Program-made: the position numbers and the translations under genes
The notes under the pieces: model-generated
Told to the model about the DNA's origin: nothing
The model's input: the letters and a program-made list of their open reading frames with translations, nothing else
Databases searched by the model: none
Shown: one piece after another, positions 34,048 through 46,394 of the stretch
How positions within the stretch are numbered: position 1 is the first letter of the stretch
Layout: every line of letters begins with the position of its first letter
From: Rosa chinensis
Taxonomy: Eukaryota > Streptophyta > Magnoliopsida > Rosales > Rosaceae
Length of the DNA: 64,000 nucleotides
Assembly (NCBI RefSeq): GCF_002994745.2
Contig: NC_037090.1
Location: 20,572,001-20,636,000, forward strand
Direction of reading: 5' to 3'

Positions 34048-35238
34048 CATATTCTGCCAGTAATGTTGGAAAGTGATTGCTTAGAACACTGTGCCAAAAA
34101 GGCCTTCAGACGACAGAACAGTGTTGTCGTCTGAACGAACAAAAATGTGTCGTCTAGTACGGTGTTGTCTCTTGGAGGCATCAGACGACATAAAAAAATA
34201 AAAGTCTTGTATTGTCTGATGAGTTTTGCATTTTGGGAACATTGTGATTTGTATCTTTAAAAGCATTCAAACAACAGTTTTGTATTGTCTGATAAAGAAA
34301 ACAACCACAGTATTTTTTAAATGCTATTGTGTGAAGCATATTTGCAAGACTTATTTGTGTGGTCTGAATGCCCTTAAATAAGAAATATGAAAACTCATAT
34401 GTAGTGTCTTCTCTCATACAACAACAATTAAAGGTTGTGCTAATTTACTTTAAACGACAATTATATGTGGTCGTAAAGAGCATCAGAGGACAATTAAGTG
34501 TCGTTGTAGGGTAGGTTTGTATGACATTTAAGTATTGTGTGAAAGGTTTTGAAATTATACATATGTGATGTTGGGAAATGGTTTAGACAATATATATCAT
34601 ATTCTTTCTGTTATGTCAGTCTCATTACGACGACAATTTACTGTCATTTGAGATTATTTAGACGACAAATATTTGTGGTTTGAATATAAAAAGGACCACT
34701 AATAGTACGTGTTTTATATTGTCTGTAATCACGTCCAATCACACTTATTTGTTGTTGTTATACACTTTAGCCAATACTTTCATCTAACTTATATTGTTGT
34801 TTTGTCTTTCAGACTACAATTTTCTGTTGTCCCATTGTGAAAAAGACAATAGACTTCTTATTGGTTTTTGTGTTGTGTCTGTGCAGCTGCAACCACACTT
34901 TTTGGTGTGCTTTTGTTGTAGCTTGCAGTTTGTGACGACACATTTTAGTAGTCTCCTGTACAATTGGTATGCATGCATTCTGAAAATTAAAATTGGCTAT
35001 TCCTGAAACCATAAAATCCACATCCAAAATTATTCATTGCAATTTCCATTAATCCACCTTTGTCTCATGTACACAAACCTAATCATCAGCATCAGTTCTA
35101 AATAGCCCATATCTACTAATATGGGCAGCCAGCAACGTGCAGTACTGCTTGCTAATAAACCAGAAGCACTACACAATGTGGGCAACCAACTAAACAACAT
35201 AGCAAAATAGCTAGTAGTACTGCAATCAAAATCCGGCC

Positions 35239-35269
<31 letters not shown>

Positions 35270-35334
35270 ATCAACTATGCATGTCCAAAAGTTGATGCTA
35301 CATATCTCCAACTACTAGTTAACCTACACATGCA

Positions 35335-38300
35335 CTAGTTATCTTTGAACTTCATAACATACTTTGCCCACTCTGCCCGGACAACATCAACATTCTCCAT
35401 TGTGTAATAGTGATTTTCTTTTCTTTCCCACTGCAAGGACATAAGCTTAGTTATGCATCACAATGGATTAATCCAATAAATCACTACTATAATAGATTAG
35501 TTACTGATTACCTTAGTACTCTACTCTTGATTTTTGTCCTCCACTATATCCCTCATGTAATGCATAATCCAATATTCACAAGTCTTATCACCCATCTGCT
35601 CCGGAATGCCCTGAAACAAATAAATATTTTCAGTACCTAATAAACCTTGCCTGAACTGGAAAAATGCAAATATAAATAGTTAGCTAGATGGGGAACACAT
35701 ACTGCACAGTTTTTCCATTGACCTGTCTTTCGGCCTTTCCTATGTTTTTGTTCATTGAATATTTTGATGGAGCTTCAACAACAACACAATACACAAAATT
35801 ATGATGAAACTAACAACTTATAAATTGATAATCGATAGAGATCTCCAAAAAAAGAGGACTAAATCGTTTTGTATATAATACCAACAAAAAACCAACAAGC
35901 TGGTTGCACTTACTTGTCCACAATAGTTCTCCATTCACTGGTGATGAGTCGCCTCTTTAACGGATCCATGAAATACACAACTTCTTCAGTGGGGTTCGCC
36001 ACCGTCAACATCCAATGACAGCTAGCATTCAAATTTATGATAATCAATACCAATACGAATCTGATCTAGGTACTTGCATTGCTATATTTATGAGATCAGA
36101 AGTCAATATTTACAAAAACAAAAATGCATGAATGAAGCTTTTGTACCCTGAATTAAAGGGGACCAAAAGAATCTGACCAGGCTTCCCTCTTTCATAAGAA
36201 ACTGACAAAGAACGAGCCCGTTCAGTCAGATTTCCATAGCCAATGACACTAGTATTAGCAGGATCTACGAAGCCAATCATGTCAAGCATCTTCGATTTCT
36301 TCAACACTTGATAAAGGAAGATGTAAAACCACAAGTCTCAAAATATCATTGAATAACACTGAATTAACAGCTTCATTTAAAATGCATTATAGACCTCATA
36401 TACATCACAATGCAGCTGCCAGAAAGCTCTTTCATGTTGGTCATGGCATACACATCCCTTCTGAAGATGGCGACCTTTTTTGGATATCCAAATAATTCCT
36501 CACCTACGGTTGTGTGGATGGTGATCCCATCCTTCAAGTTATCATTAGCCCATGTGGCCAACGTCTTAAGTGGTGGAGGCAAATTGGGTGGCAGCTTGTC
36601 CAAATCATCATGATAAAAAAAATCATCATATGTATCCTTCTTTTTCCTCCTCACAATTTTATGCTCTTGTTGCTACAATTGATATAAAAAATAACATTGC
36701 ATGATTAGTATTTCTATATCATGTAATATAGCAGCTCATATGGTCATTTTGGTAAGAATAAAAAGGTTAAAAATGACAAATAATTTAAGCAAACTACATT
36801 ACCTTTGCATCAGCTACAGTGGGTATAACCCAGTCTCTAGGCCAAGCAACGCATGTACCAATTGCATCATGGACAAACAGAATCTCATCCTTAATAGGAA
36901 TTGGTAGCGAAGCATTAGCAACAATAGATTTGGTAATCGACTCTCGGACATTTTCCTCAGCCAATGGAACACCATAGATAGTTTGCTTGCTGGACTCAAC
37001 ATCCACTTGAATGATTGTTCCTTCAGCCACTATGTTGTCCAATGAATCTATCGCAAGTTTATACCCTTACTGGACAATTTTGGTAGACTGAACCTGCTAA
37101 TTCAAACCAAAAAATATTTAAGCATTTGTCACATTTGAGGCAGCAATGTCATCAATATGGTTGATCAAATGTAATTGTAAAGAAAAAGAAAAGAAAACTA
37201 ATTGTAAGGAAAAAGAAAGTAAAGCTATGGTAGCGATTAATTACCGGCATTTGCACATGCTCTACAACTGCATTTTTTTTTGGAGTTAAATCAATTCCTA
37301 ACCTCCTCCTCAATAATCGAGGTTAGTTTGTGTTCAGCTCCTCATCCACAAAGACTTCATTCTCTTCAACTACTTTCTGTTGGTCCTCCCCTAAATCTAA
37401 CTTCTTCTTGGCAGTTTTGGCGGCTTCAATTTCAATAGCTTTCAAACCAGCCTTGTCAAGTTGCCTTGAACAGCTGCCCTGGCCAGAGCCTAAATCATTC
37501 AGCGGTGTCACAGGTTTGGGTGAGTTAGCTGGCATCTCTTTCCCATTAACCATCGCTTCTAACTTCTGAAATCTTTCCTCCCAAGCGGCTCTTTCCCTAA
37601 AAATTTGTTGCTCCATCTCCAACTCCCATTTGGCTCTTTCCTGAGCAATGATATTTTCTTTCTCTTCTGCTAGTATCTTCTTAACACTTACCCTGACACT
37701 ATCTTCTATATTTAGTGTTTGGCGTTTAGGTAGATGAAAATATGCCGAAGGCTTGATGAAGCCACCAACTCCGCGTACCCTACCAGGATACTCAGGATTT
37801 CCCAACGCCAAAGTCAGAACATCATTTGTTCCTTCAGGGTTGATTTCTCCTTTAGACACTTTCCTCTTCAAATTTTCCTGATATAGACATCAATCACAGC
37901 ACACAAAAATTATCCTTGGGATACAAAACCTAAAAAAAAAAAAAAAAAAAAAAACAACAACAACAACAATTACAAAAAACTGAACTTACAATTTTTTCGA
38001 CCTTCTTCTTCACTGCTGGCCGGCCTGGCCCTTTGAAGTTGCCACTCTTGTCTTGCCGGGCCTTTATCCACATCGTAGCACGATCCAATTCTTCAATCGA
38101 TATTTTTTCAGCGTATAAATATGAATAGATACGTGTGACATCATGATCAATTTGGTGTAAACCGAAAAGAATAACAAATATATTGTAAATAGATTTGTAA
38201 GACGAATACTGACCAGTTCTTCTTGGAAGTTAGCATATCCTTTCCGTGACATTCGATGAGGATACTTATTCTCCTTCCTCTTTATTCTCTGCTTTCACGG

Positions 38301-38734
38301 AGTACCTACAAAGCATATGTAGAATTATGCATTATATTTTAGTATTTGCATAAACAATAACTAATAATGCATAAACTGTTCCACAACTGCATGTCCAAGT
38401 ATGGTATTAGACAAACCTGAAATTGTTGTGAAGTTCTATCAGCCACGAATGTATTCCATTCATCTACCTCAATGGATCAATAATCATCTGGAGGGAACAT
38501 AAGAAGTTCAGGAGAATGCAGATAGGGAATAATGTACGGGTTGGTTAGTTTGCTCTTGAACTCTCTCCATTTGTGGTCTGCTGATGTAATCACCAATTTT
38601 TTCCATTCTTTTGGCACCACATAATTAAGCATCCTACACATTAACGAATACCAAGTATCATAGGTTTAATAACTGTTTTTTGAAAGAAAAAAAAAAGCAT
38701 AATGAAATGTAAATTAGTGAACAGCTAGCAACAA

Positions 38735-38769
<35 letters not shown>

Positions 38770-38947
38770 GAAAATGTTCACCTGGTCAGTTGCTGACCAA
38801 GAAAATAATGCTCAATCACCGTTGGATGTAAATCTAATGGCAGAGAGAATTATTTTTAAGTTGATGTGTTTTATTTTTCACTCTTGGATGTAAATCTAAG
38901 GGTTATTGAGCATAAACTATTTGGTCAGCAACTGACCAGGTGAACAC

Positions 38948-38997
<50 letters not shown>

Positions 38998-39365
38998 TGA
39001 TTGTTTACCTGAATACTATTCCAAATCTTGTCTTTTTCATCCAAAGGCACATCTCTCCAGTCATTTATAGATATTGGGATCTTGGTGCATGCCAACACCC
39101 CAATGTATGACTGCATCTCCTTAGCTGCCTTCCCAATTGGCTCCCCATTAGCATTAGAATTCACCTTTAGCTTCAATCCACCAGTGATGTTGTCATCATC
39201 ATCAGAATCCTTGGATGACTTGCTCTTTGCAGACTTACGACCGGACGACGACTTCTTTGCTACCACAGCCTTCTTGGAATTTACTGCTTTAGGCTGTGGC
39301 ATACTTCTCATGAGCCACGAATGTATTCCATTCATCATGAACATAAAAACATTTACTACATCCAC
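35335..39365 (-). pseudogene. CACTA gene: Transposase_24-type region plus Ulp1-like (C48) peptidase, damaged
   Basis: Several exons are recognisable. Exon 39009-39365 has the KLKVNSNANGEPIGKAA start block and ends at a clear GT donor. About 38411-38634 reads WRDF/WREF-type transposase sequence but has an in-frame TGA at 38477-38479. About 38220-38290 has KYPHRMSRKGYANFQEEL. About 37991-38105 follows, then 37323-37871 with ALGNPEYPGRVRGVGGF and a coiled-coil Glu/Lys-rich segment. The peptidase part has exons near 36130-36330 (KPGQILLVPF), 35915-36025 and 35500-35612, and the last exon is 35335-35430. Cysteine-protease residues of the Ulp1 type are His in CHWML (36015-36017), Asp in FMDPL (35964-35966) and Cys in TCEYWIMHYMRD (35578-35580). 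Such protease-bearing CACTA elements are known in plants. Full exon joins were not proved. Confidence 0.75.
38739..38994. mobile_element. Small MITE with 25-bp perfect inverted repeats inside a TA microsatellite
   Basis: The core 38776-38945 (170 bp) begins GTTCACCTGGTCAGTTGCTG and ends with its complement; the perfect inverted repeat is 25 bp, with imperfect pairing for about 20 more. Both sides are (TA)n runs (about 38739-38768 and 38951-38994). It lies in an intron of the CACTA gene, between the donor at 39008 and the acceptor near 38635, so splicing need not be disturbed. Confidence 0.9.
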
Positions 39366-41940
39366 ATCCCTCTCTTTTAGAAACAGAACATACTAAGCAC
39401 GTTTTGAGGAAAAAGTTCACCAATATTAACAATATGGTCAGTAAATATATTATACATTGCATTACTCATGCAAGACAAGCAATAATACCATTTCAATTTC
39501 TGTGTTTGTTTTAATTTTTTGCCAGAAGTTAGGAAATTATCCACACAGTTGGGGTCAATGTTGGTCATGTGTTTAATAATGACTAATATAGCAAACATCA
39601 GGGGCAAGATCAATTATCACCTTTAACACAAACACCATTAGTAACTTAAGATAGTGCTCAAGCTTTGTTGAACATTTAATTTTGGTTCCCCAAATGAAAT
39701 TACGGTAAGTGTGGAGCATCTTTAGTTTTGAATAATTGAAAAAGAGTTATGGTAAATTCTTCTAATGTCCAGATTTGCTACGAAGAACAGTTCCTTTTCT
39801 TAAGTACTGAGGTCTAAGGTGTATAACGTAAAAAAGGTTAGCATCATAAGTAAAACTTCAAAAATAGTTGAGAAATAAACATTTACTGATAATGAAGAAC
39901 TAGATAGGGAAAGGATTTAAAATGAACAGGTCCAAGAAACATGAACCTGATGTTTATGGTCATTACTAGAAAACTATATCAGAAGCATATATTCACACCC
40001 TCACTTCATTAGGTGAAGCAAAATCAAGACAACAATTCAAAATCTTGTGGGTTTCTCAAGTAAAATGAACCCAGAAAAAAATGCAAGTGAGGATGTGATT
40101 GCTAATCATAGAAAGCAGACCATGAAATGTACAAACCCAAACACAAAAAAATTCAAATAAATTGTTGGATGGTAACTGAATTGTATCTGTTCGTAATAAA
40201 GTCTTGTTCTCTTCCCTCACATTAATCATTTGGTGGTGACTCTATATTAAACAAATGAGATTAAGCCAATCTCAGAAATTGACAAAAGCAAAATCCTTTC
40301 ATAGTGGGCTTGTGAATACGAAGGAAGAACATCAAGACAATCAATTCAGAGTGCAACACACAAAGCTTAACTGAAGTAAATTTGGCCTCACGCACAGATT
40401 AAAGGAGTTAAACCAAAGATGCATAACCACCATCCAAGGAACTCAGACACAAAACAATTGAACCTCGCTTTCTCAACATAAATGACCCCCAAAGCAATTG
40501 AACTGTAATAGTAGTGAAAGATTTCTCTCTTTTAAGTTGTTCTGAAACTACCAAAAATTAAAAACTCACCTTCAACCTCCTCAAATCAATCACTCAAGCC
40601 TCGAACTCCAGTAGAAACAATACCCCACAAAATCCAAACCCAGGTCAATTGAAAACTACTTAGATTGGTTCTTGAATAGGAAAAACCAAAACGATTATGT
40701 ATGATAATGGAAAAGCTGAGAGACCGACAAAAAAATAAATCAAACAAATTCAAACCCATCATAGAGTACCTAGGATGATCAGTTTACTCAATTTCTGTTG
40801 GAATCGAGCATCAATTTCTTCCTGTCTCCTTCTTCTTCTTTTTCTTCTTTTTCTTCTTCTCTTCTTCCTCCTCCTCTTCTTCTTTTCTTTTCGTTTGTTT
40901 CAACAAAATTCCAAAGTAAACTAGCACCAAGACAAGAGTCAATGAACCTTCACCGTTCTGCCGCCGTCTACTGTCAAGGAGGGTGACAGAGAGAGAGAGA
41001 GAGAGGTCTAGGTTTTCAGTAATGGGAACACCGAATCGTGGATAAAAGGAAAAATGAAATTCAATCGCCCCATCCCCAAACAGAAATAGAAAAAACCGAA
41101 TCGAAATCAAACACTAAAATCGATTGAACCCAGTTGAAACCCAAAACTCAAAAACGATTGAAACCCTAAATTGCTTACTAATATCCAAATCGAAAATAGC
41201 TCTACTGGTCGCTACAGAGCTCCATTAATTTGGACGTGAAAGACGAAGTAGAGACTAAGATTGATGAATCAAGAAAGTGAGAAGATGAAGGAGAGAGTGA
41301 GAATCGAGATATGACAGAGCTAACTGAGAAGGAGTGAGCGAGGCTGGTGTTTGGGCTTTTGCGGGTTAACATTCTAGGTCGAGCTGAGAAGGACATATTG
41401 AAAGTGACTTAATTGCGAGGGATATATGTCAAATAGCACAAGTTAAAATAACTTAGGAAATTTTAAAACAACACCAACATTTAGACAACATTTAAATGTT
41501 GTTTGAATGTCACAACATTTTCTAGTCAACTAGGGTGTGGCTATTTGAGAGGGAAAAGACTCAATCAACTTTTGGATATCCCTCCAAATTTGAGATAGGA
41601 AATCACTACCTTCTACAACTACACAAATGTGTTGTCTGAATGCTCACCATTTTTCCAAATTAAACCAGTATGGTTTTAGTGTATGTTCAGACGACAGAAA
41701 AAAAAAATTATGTCTTATGAAAAACTCAGACGACATTAAACAATACTTATGTCGTCTGAAGTGTGTCGTTTGAAGGCCTTTTTGGCACAGTGGAAGCAAT
41801 TAATCCACTAAATGATAATAATAAATGTTGGGCAGTGGTGAGGCTAGTTTAGTTGACAAGGCGGGCCTTAACATTTAAGAGGTCTAAGGTGAATTATTTA
41901 AATCTTAAATGTGGTTTCACATAAAATTAGCACTACTATT

Positions 41941-43084
41941 CCATTCAGGGAGAGGATCATTTCCTAAGCTTCTAATCTACCTAAGTTTTCAACAACAAAG
42001 TGACATGTGGCCAAACTTACATCCAATGGCCTATAATAAATTTAGGTTTTTAATCTCCATTTTTATTTGAGTTGAGGTTGCCGCGCTGTTGGTTTTGTTT
42101 CCCTTGCTTTCTCCCTCTTTTGTTCTTCAGCACTCCTGATGAAGTAAAAGCACACGAGTCTTCAGTTGTGAAATTCAATGGATACATGCAGAGAGATCTA
42201 ATGAAAAGTTCAGAACTTCAGCCTTGATTCTTCTATCCATCTCACTTTCCCTTCATTTCATTGCAACATGTAAGTGTAATCCCCTTTTTTTTTTCTTTTT
42301 TTTTTTTTTTCTGACCTCTCTCTTCATATTGTGTGTTTTAGAGTTTAGGAACTCTATATTTGCTTTGACAAGGAGGAATTACGTGCTTAATTATTACAGA
42401 AAATAGGACCCAAAATGCAATTTTCATTCAAGTCTCGATCTATTCAGGTATCTATTGTCTTTCGTATATTGATATCAAACCATAATAAAATCAACCAAAG
42501 GTAATCAAACAAATTGAAGGATCTCGAATCTTAGACAGAAAATCTCCCAAACCAAAACCAATCGAAGTGTCGATGGAGATTGCAAAGCCTCCTTTCCATT
42601 TAGCAGCAATTTTTTGTCGGCACCATAGAAGATGCAACTCAGCGACGCTACGCCTCTAAGAAGTCGGCCTTTGCAATGCTTGCATTGGAGGTACGGCAGC
42701 AACGAATCCAACTCATATAGTTTCTTCTGGAAAAGGGAAATTTGCCTATGGCGTGTCTTCTGGGTCGTAGGACGACATCTTGGCTTCTTTTCGGAGAGAG
42801 ATCTGCAGCAGATCCCATCAGTTGGGATTTTGACTGCCATTTTGAGGGTCGATCGATCTAAGTGTGTGCGGCCAATTTGGATGTGAAGCAAATTGGAGCA
42901 ATTCAAAGTAGATGTATAGAGAGAAGGGAGACTGTTTTAGCCGCACTGATTGAAGAAAAAAAATATATAGTGCGAAATCATATGAGCCATTGGATGTAAG
43001 TTTGGCCACATGTTATTTTGTTGTTGAAAGCTTAGGTATGTTAGGTAGATTAGAAGCTTAGGAGATGATCCTCTCCCATTCATA
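41941..43084. mobile_element. Mutator-like element (Pack-MULE candidate)
   Basis: The element is 41950-43075 (1126 bp). Terminal inverted repeats of about 80-95 bp start GAGAGGATCAT and include CTAAGCTTCTAATCTACCTA and GTGGCCAAACTTACATCCAA on one side and their complements on the other. Nine-base flanks CCATTCAGG and CCATTCATA match at seven positions, fitting the 9-bp Mutator-type duplication. No transposase is present. The interior carries a 133-codon open frame on the minus strand that may be captured host sequence. Confidence 0.8.
42505..42906 (-). CDS. Open frame inside the MULE, possible captured gene fragment
   Basis: 133 codons with a C-x2-C...C-x-C arrangement (LQCKHCKGRLLR...ASLSCIFYG) that looks like part of a zinc-binding or OB-fold type protein. 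I do not recognise the family. The frame extends nearly to the terminal inverted repeat on one side. It could be a real captured exon or chance. A plus-strand frame (42632-42886) overlaps it and is considered a shadow. Confidence 0.35.
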   Translation of the reverse strand: MNCSNLLHIQIGRTHLDRSTLKMAVKIPTDGICCRSLSEKKPRCRPTTQKTRHRQISLFQKKLYELDSLLPYLQCKHCKGRLLRGVASLSCIFYGADKKLLLNGKEALQSPSTLRLVLVWEIFCLRFEILQFV

Positions 43085-43104
43085 CAAATGTTCTTTTTCC
43101 TAAA

Positions 43105-44190
43105 TAGAATTATAGAAGTTATATTCATTGGTCAATAGGTTTGTATCTAATTTTCACCCAAAAAAAGTCAGTAAATAAAAGGACAAAAGGTTTTCCCAAA
43201 TAGAATTTTTTTTCTTCAAATAAATAAATAGGGTTGTCAATCCACTAATAATAATTAAGATGAATGTAGGTAACAACGTAAACATGACTCACCCTAAGGG
43301 GCTTCTCCATATTCGATTAAAAAAAATAAAATGAAAGAGGCCCAAAGCTTGAAGCAAAGCCCTAAACCCCAATGAAGCACCTGGAAGTCTAAAAGCAAAA
43401 GGCCCACAACCATCCAAACTGGTGGCAAAAACCCTAGAGTACCACCAGCCACCTTATTGCCAAATTTAGCAGCAGCCACCAAGAAGACTAGCTGTGCCAC
43501 TGCCCCTGCAACATAGGAAACCCTAAAGCCTAAGCTACGAAATAAATCACTCCAAGCCACCGTGCCATCTAGAGGAAGCCTCAACACGGCAACAGCTCCG
43601 ACATCATTCCTCTCGACGTCGACTCCACCAGTATCGACACCACCAACTGACACGCGCCTCCAGGCAATAAGTCTGATAGCACTATCACCCACGACAATGC
43701 CATAAACGCTACGCCGTCATCTAGCATTAGAACCACCTTGCTAGCCTCCCCATCCGGAACAAATCCTGAGTGCGAAACCAGAAGACCGCCACCACCACCA
43801 ATACTAGTTGCTCGACATACCGCTGATAGAGCCGTCATTGGCAGTCCACCACTAATTGGATCGATACCCTCGGCCACTAGAGATGGCCAGAGAAAGACCC
43901 ACTCCCTTAGAGGATAAGAAAGTTATCGCGACCTTAGACCCACAAAGTTCAGAGAGAGGTTGAGGGGGATAGAGTACTGAGGCCACCCATATGCTTGAGA
44001 CCAGCCAAGGCCGCCCCCACCACGCCCACTGCAGCCATCAGGAACAAGCGCTAGGGCAAAAAAAACCCACCACTAGAGAGAGGAGGCGAGAAGACATCGT
44101 TAGGTGTACCTTAATCTTGAAATCAAGTTACCACTGGATAGAAATTATATTCATAGGTTAATAGGTTTGTGTTTAATTTTTACAAGAAAA
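43105..44190. repeat. Region bounded by a 50-bp direct repeat
   Basis: The blocks at about 43108-43160 and 44140-44190 share ATAGAAGTTATATTCAT / ATAGAAATTATATTCAT, then AATAGGTTTGTxTxTAATTTT, in the same orientation about 1.03 kb apart. The sequence between (43280-44060) is GC-richer and Ser/Ala/Gly-codon-like on the minus strand (open frames 43294-43692 and 43581-43877 overlap each other). No family is recognised. An old direct duplication or a retroelement 5' region are the options. Confidence 0.4.
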
Positions 44191-44232
44191 AATAATAATA
44201 ATAAAATAAACTAACAAAGCGTAGTAAGTTTG

Positions 44233-44305
44233 AGCCCCAGAAGTATCGAACCTAGATACTACCAAAGACAACTCAAAGCAATTGCCGCTAAACTACGAGA
44301 GCGTC
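44233..44305 (-). repeat. tRNA-like sequence with A and B boxes
   Basis: Read on the minus strand, an A box TAGTTTAGCGG (44285-44295) is followed about 33 bases later by GGTTCGATAC (44243-44252), the spacing of an internal RNA polymerase III promoter. The flanking ends do not form a convincing acceptor stem, so it is more likely a tRNA-derived SINE head or tRNA relic than a functional tRNA. Confidence 0.45.
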
Positions 44306-44325
44306 ATGTTATCTTTTTTGATAGA

Positions 44326-45981
44326 TAAAGATAAGGATTAAATTCAGTTTACCCCCCTGAGGTTTGGGGGTAACTTCATGTTAGTTCCTGTCCTCTTAAT
44401 TTAATCAGTTTATCCCCCAAGCTTGTCAATTTTCTTCAACGGTGTCCAATTTCTCATTCTCCGTCCAATTTGACCGTCAAGTCTGACAAAGGAGCCTACT
44501 TTAAGGGCTAAAATTGTCATTTCAAGAAGGAGAAAAAAAAAACACCAAGACAAAAACAAAAACAAAAAAAAATTAATTTCTTCTTCTTCCCTAATCCCCA
44601 CGTATCCACCACCACCCCATCTTCTCCCCGTTTCTTCCTGCACCCTCAAAAACCCAGTTCGCCTATCCCACTACCACCCCTCTGATTTTTCTGGGTTCTT
44701 TGTTTCTGGAATCAATCACTGTCGTCAACTTCCTCCGAATCTTGACCTCACTAGACCTTGCAATCTCCGACCTCCATCATAAGCTCTAATCACTCAAATC
44801 GAATTCTTCTCTGAAACTCTCTCACTTATTTGACTGAAAATGACTAGGCCGCTAGAAGCACAGGTAATAGTCAACTGAGCCAGGGACTGGTGACTCAAAC
44901 TTCATGGATTTTCCTGACGCGCTCACTCTGCACCAGATCGATTCTCCGGCCCAATGCTTCCAAAGCCTTTACAAGAGGTGGATTGCTTGCAGATGTCCAT
45001 CGAATTTGACCGTTTTTGTTTTGATTTGATTTGATTAAACTGTGGAATTGATGTACAGTGTGGAATGTGATGGTGATGTGCTCTGGGTTACCTTTCATTT
45101 TGGGATGGTTTTGTTTCATTTTGTTCTGATTTTGTTAGACTCGACGATTGGGAATTCTGTGATTGCGAGGGAGTTGATGATAAAGTTGAGATAATTGGGG
45201 AAAAACTTCTAGAGGGATTTGTTGGTGCATATAGAGATAGATGACGCCGGCGAGCTTGAGGAGGATGACGCCGCCGTCAGTCGCAGAGGGTGGTCATGTC
45301 GTGGTCACTGTGGGCGAGGATACAAATGTTTTGGAGCTTTTGGGTACTGGGTGCGATGGAATCGGGTTGTTGTTGGGTCGAGTTGGCCATTGATAATAGT
45401 TACTAGACCGTCATGTGATGAAACACACTGTTTTTAGGTTTTAGTGGGATAGGCGAACTGAGTTTTTGGGGGTGGTGCAAGAAGAAATGGGGAGAAGATG
45501 GGGGTGGTGGTGGGTATGTAGGGATTGGGAAAGAAGAAGAAATGGGGTTTGGAGATTTACTTGAGGATTGGGAAAGAATAAGAAATGTGGTTTGGAGATT
45601 TATTTGTTTGCTTGCGAGTCTATCAATTTGTATGGGGTTATTGGTCAAGCTCATAGAGTCACCAAAACCGGAAGAATCGGCGTCGCAAGCCCTTGGGGGA
45701 GGAGGAACAGAGGAGGAGGAAGAAGAAGAAATGAATTTTTTTTTTTTTTTGTCCTGGTGCTTTGTTTTATTTTTCTCCTTCCTGAAATGACCATTTTAGC
45801 CCTGAAAATGGACTCCATCGTCATGCTTGACGTTCGATTTAGACGGAATCTGAGAAATTGGATACGGTTGAGGAAAATTGACAAGCTCGGGGGGTAAACT
45901 GATTAAATTGAGAGGACAGGGACTAACATGAAGTTACCCCCAAACCTCATGGGGGTAAACTGAATTTAATCCTAAAGATAA
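44326..45981. mobile_element. Mutator-like element with long terminal inverted repeats and perfect 9-bp TSD
   Basis: The element is 44335-45972 (1638 bp). Ends are GGATTAAATTCAGTTTACCC and its complement, and the exact 9-bp duplication TAAAGATAA is at 44326-44334 and 45973-45981. The inverted repeats extend, with divergence, for roughly 300 bp (compare the minus-strand translation EMTILALKVGS near 44500 with the plus-strand EMTILALKMDS near 45785). No transposase was found. The interior 44690-45540 has no recognised gene. Small open frames within the arms are repeat-derived. Confidence 0.9.
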
Positions 45982-46394
45982 TATAAAATCTTCATAACAT
46001 ATATATATATATATAGTAAGTTTGCCGACGGCCCGAAGGTTGATGGCGTAAGGCGACTGCCTCTGGTTGCACCCCTCAGAGCCTGCTATGTTGGTTGAGG
46101 AGGTGAAAAGGTTGGTTCGTGTAGTGGGAAGGGTGAGAAAGTTTTATTCCAATATCAATCAAGCAATATTGTGGCACACAATTTAGTTCAATCGGTCCTA
46201 AATAGTGAAGATTATTTTTATTGTTTGGAAAAAGGCTCTCCATGGCTTATGATTTACCTATGTATAATTTTCATGTAATTTGGTGGATTTTAGGGTATGT
46301 GGTACTCTTCTCCTGCCCATGTCATTTACATTGAAAAGATTTAATGAAGTCATCATATGTATACTTGTAATTTCTTGTACGTTCATGGAGTATT

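Larger units (their letters stand above)
34084..41795. mobile_element. CACTA (En/Spm) transposon with GAA target duplication
   Basis: The element is 34087-41792 (7706 bp). Termini are CACTGTGCCAAAAAGGCCTT and its complement, an inverted repeat of about 22 bp, with the 3-bp duplication GAA at 34084-34086 and 41793-41795. Subterminal regions carry many copies of AGACGACA / TGTCGTCT, typical transposase-binding motifs (34105-34180, 34440-34680, 41685-41775). The minus strand carries one large spliced gene. No Tnp2/TNPD-type main transposase was recognised, so it may be non-autonomous. Noncoding 39400-41792 has poly-TTC (40825-40890) and GA (40987-41005) runs. Confidence 0.93.

Noticed and set aside
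40811..41110. Minus-strand 99-codon frame with a Glu/Lys run
   Set aside because: Built on a TTC microsatellite in noncoding CACTA sequence.
43294..43877. Two overlapping minus-strand frames of 132 and 98 codons
   Set aside because: They occupy different frames over the same DNA with no recognised domain; not credited as genes.
45542..45897. Glu-rich and Phe-rich frames in the second MULE
   Set aside because: They mirror frames in the opposite arm, so they derive from the inverted repeats.
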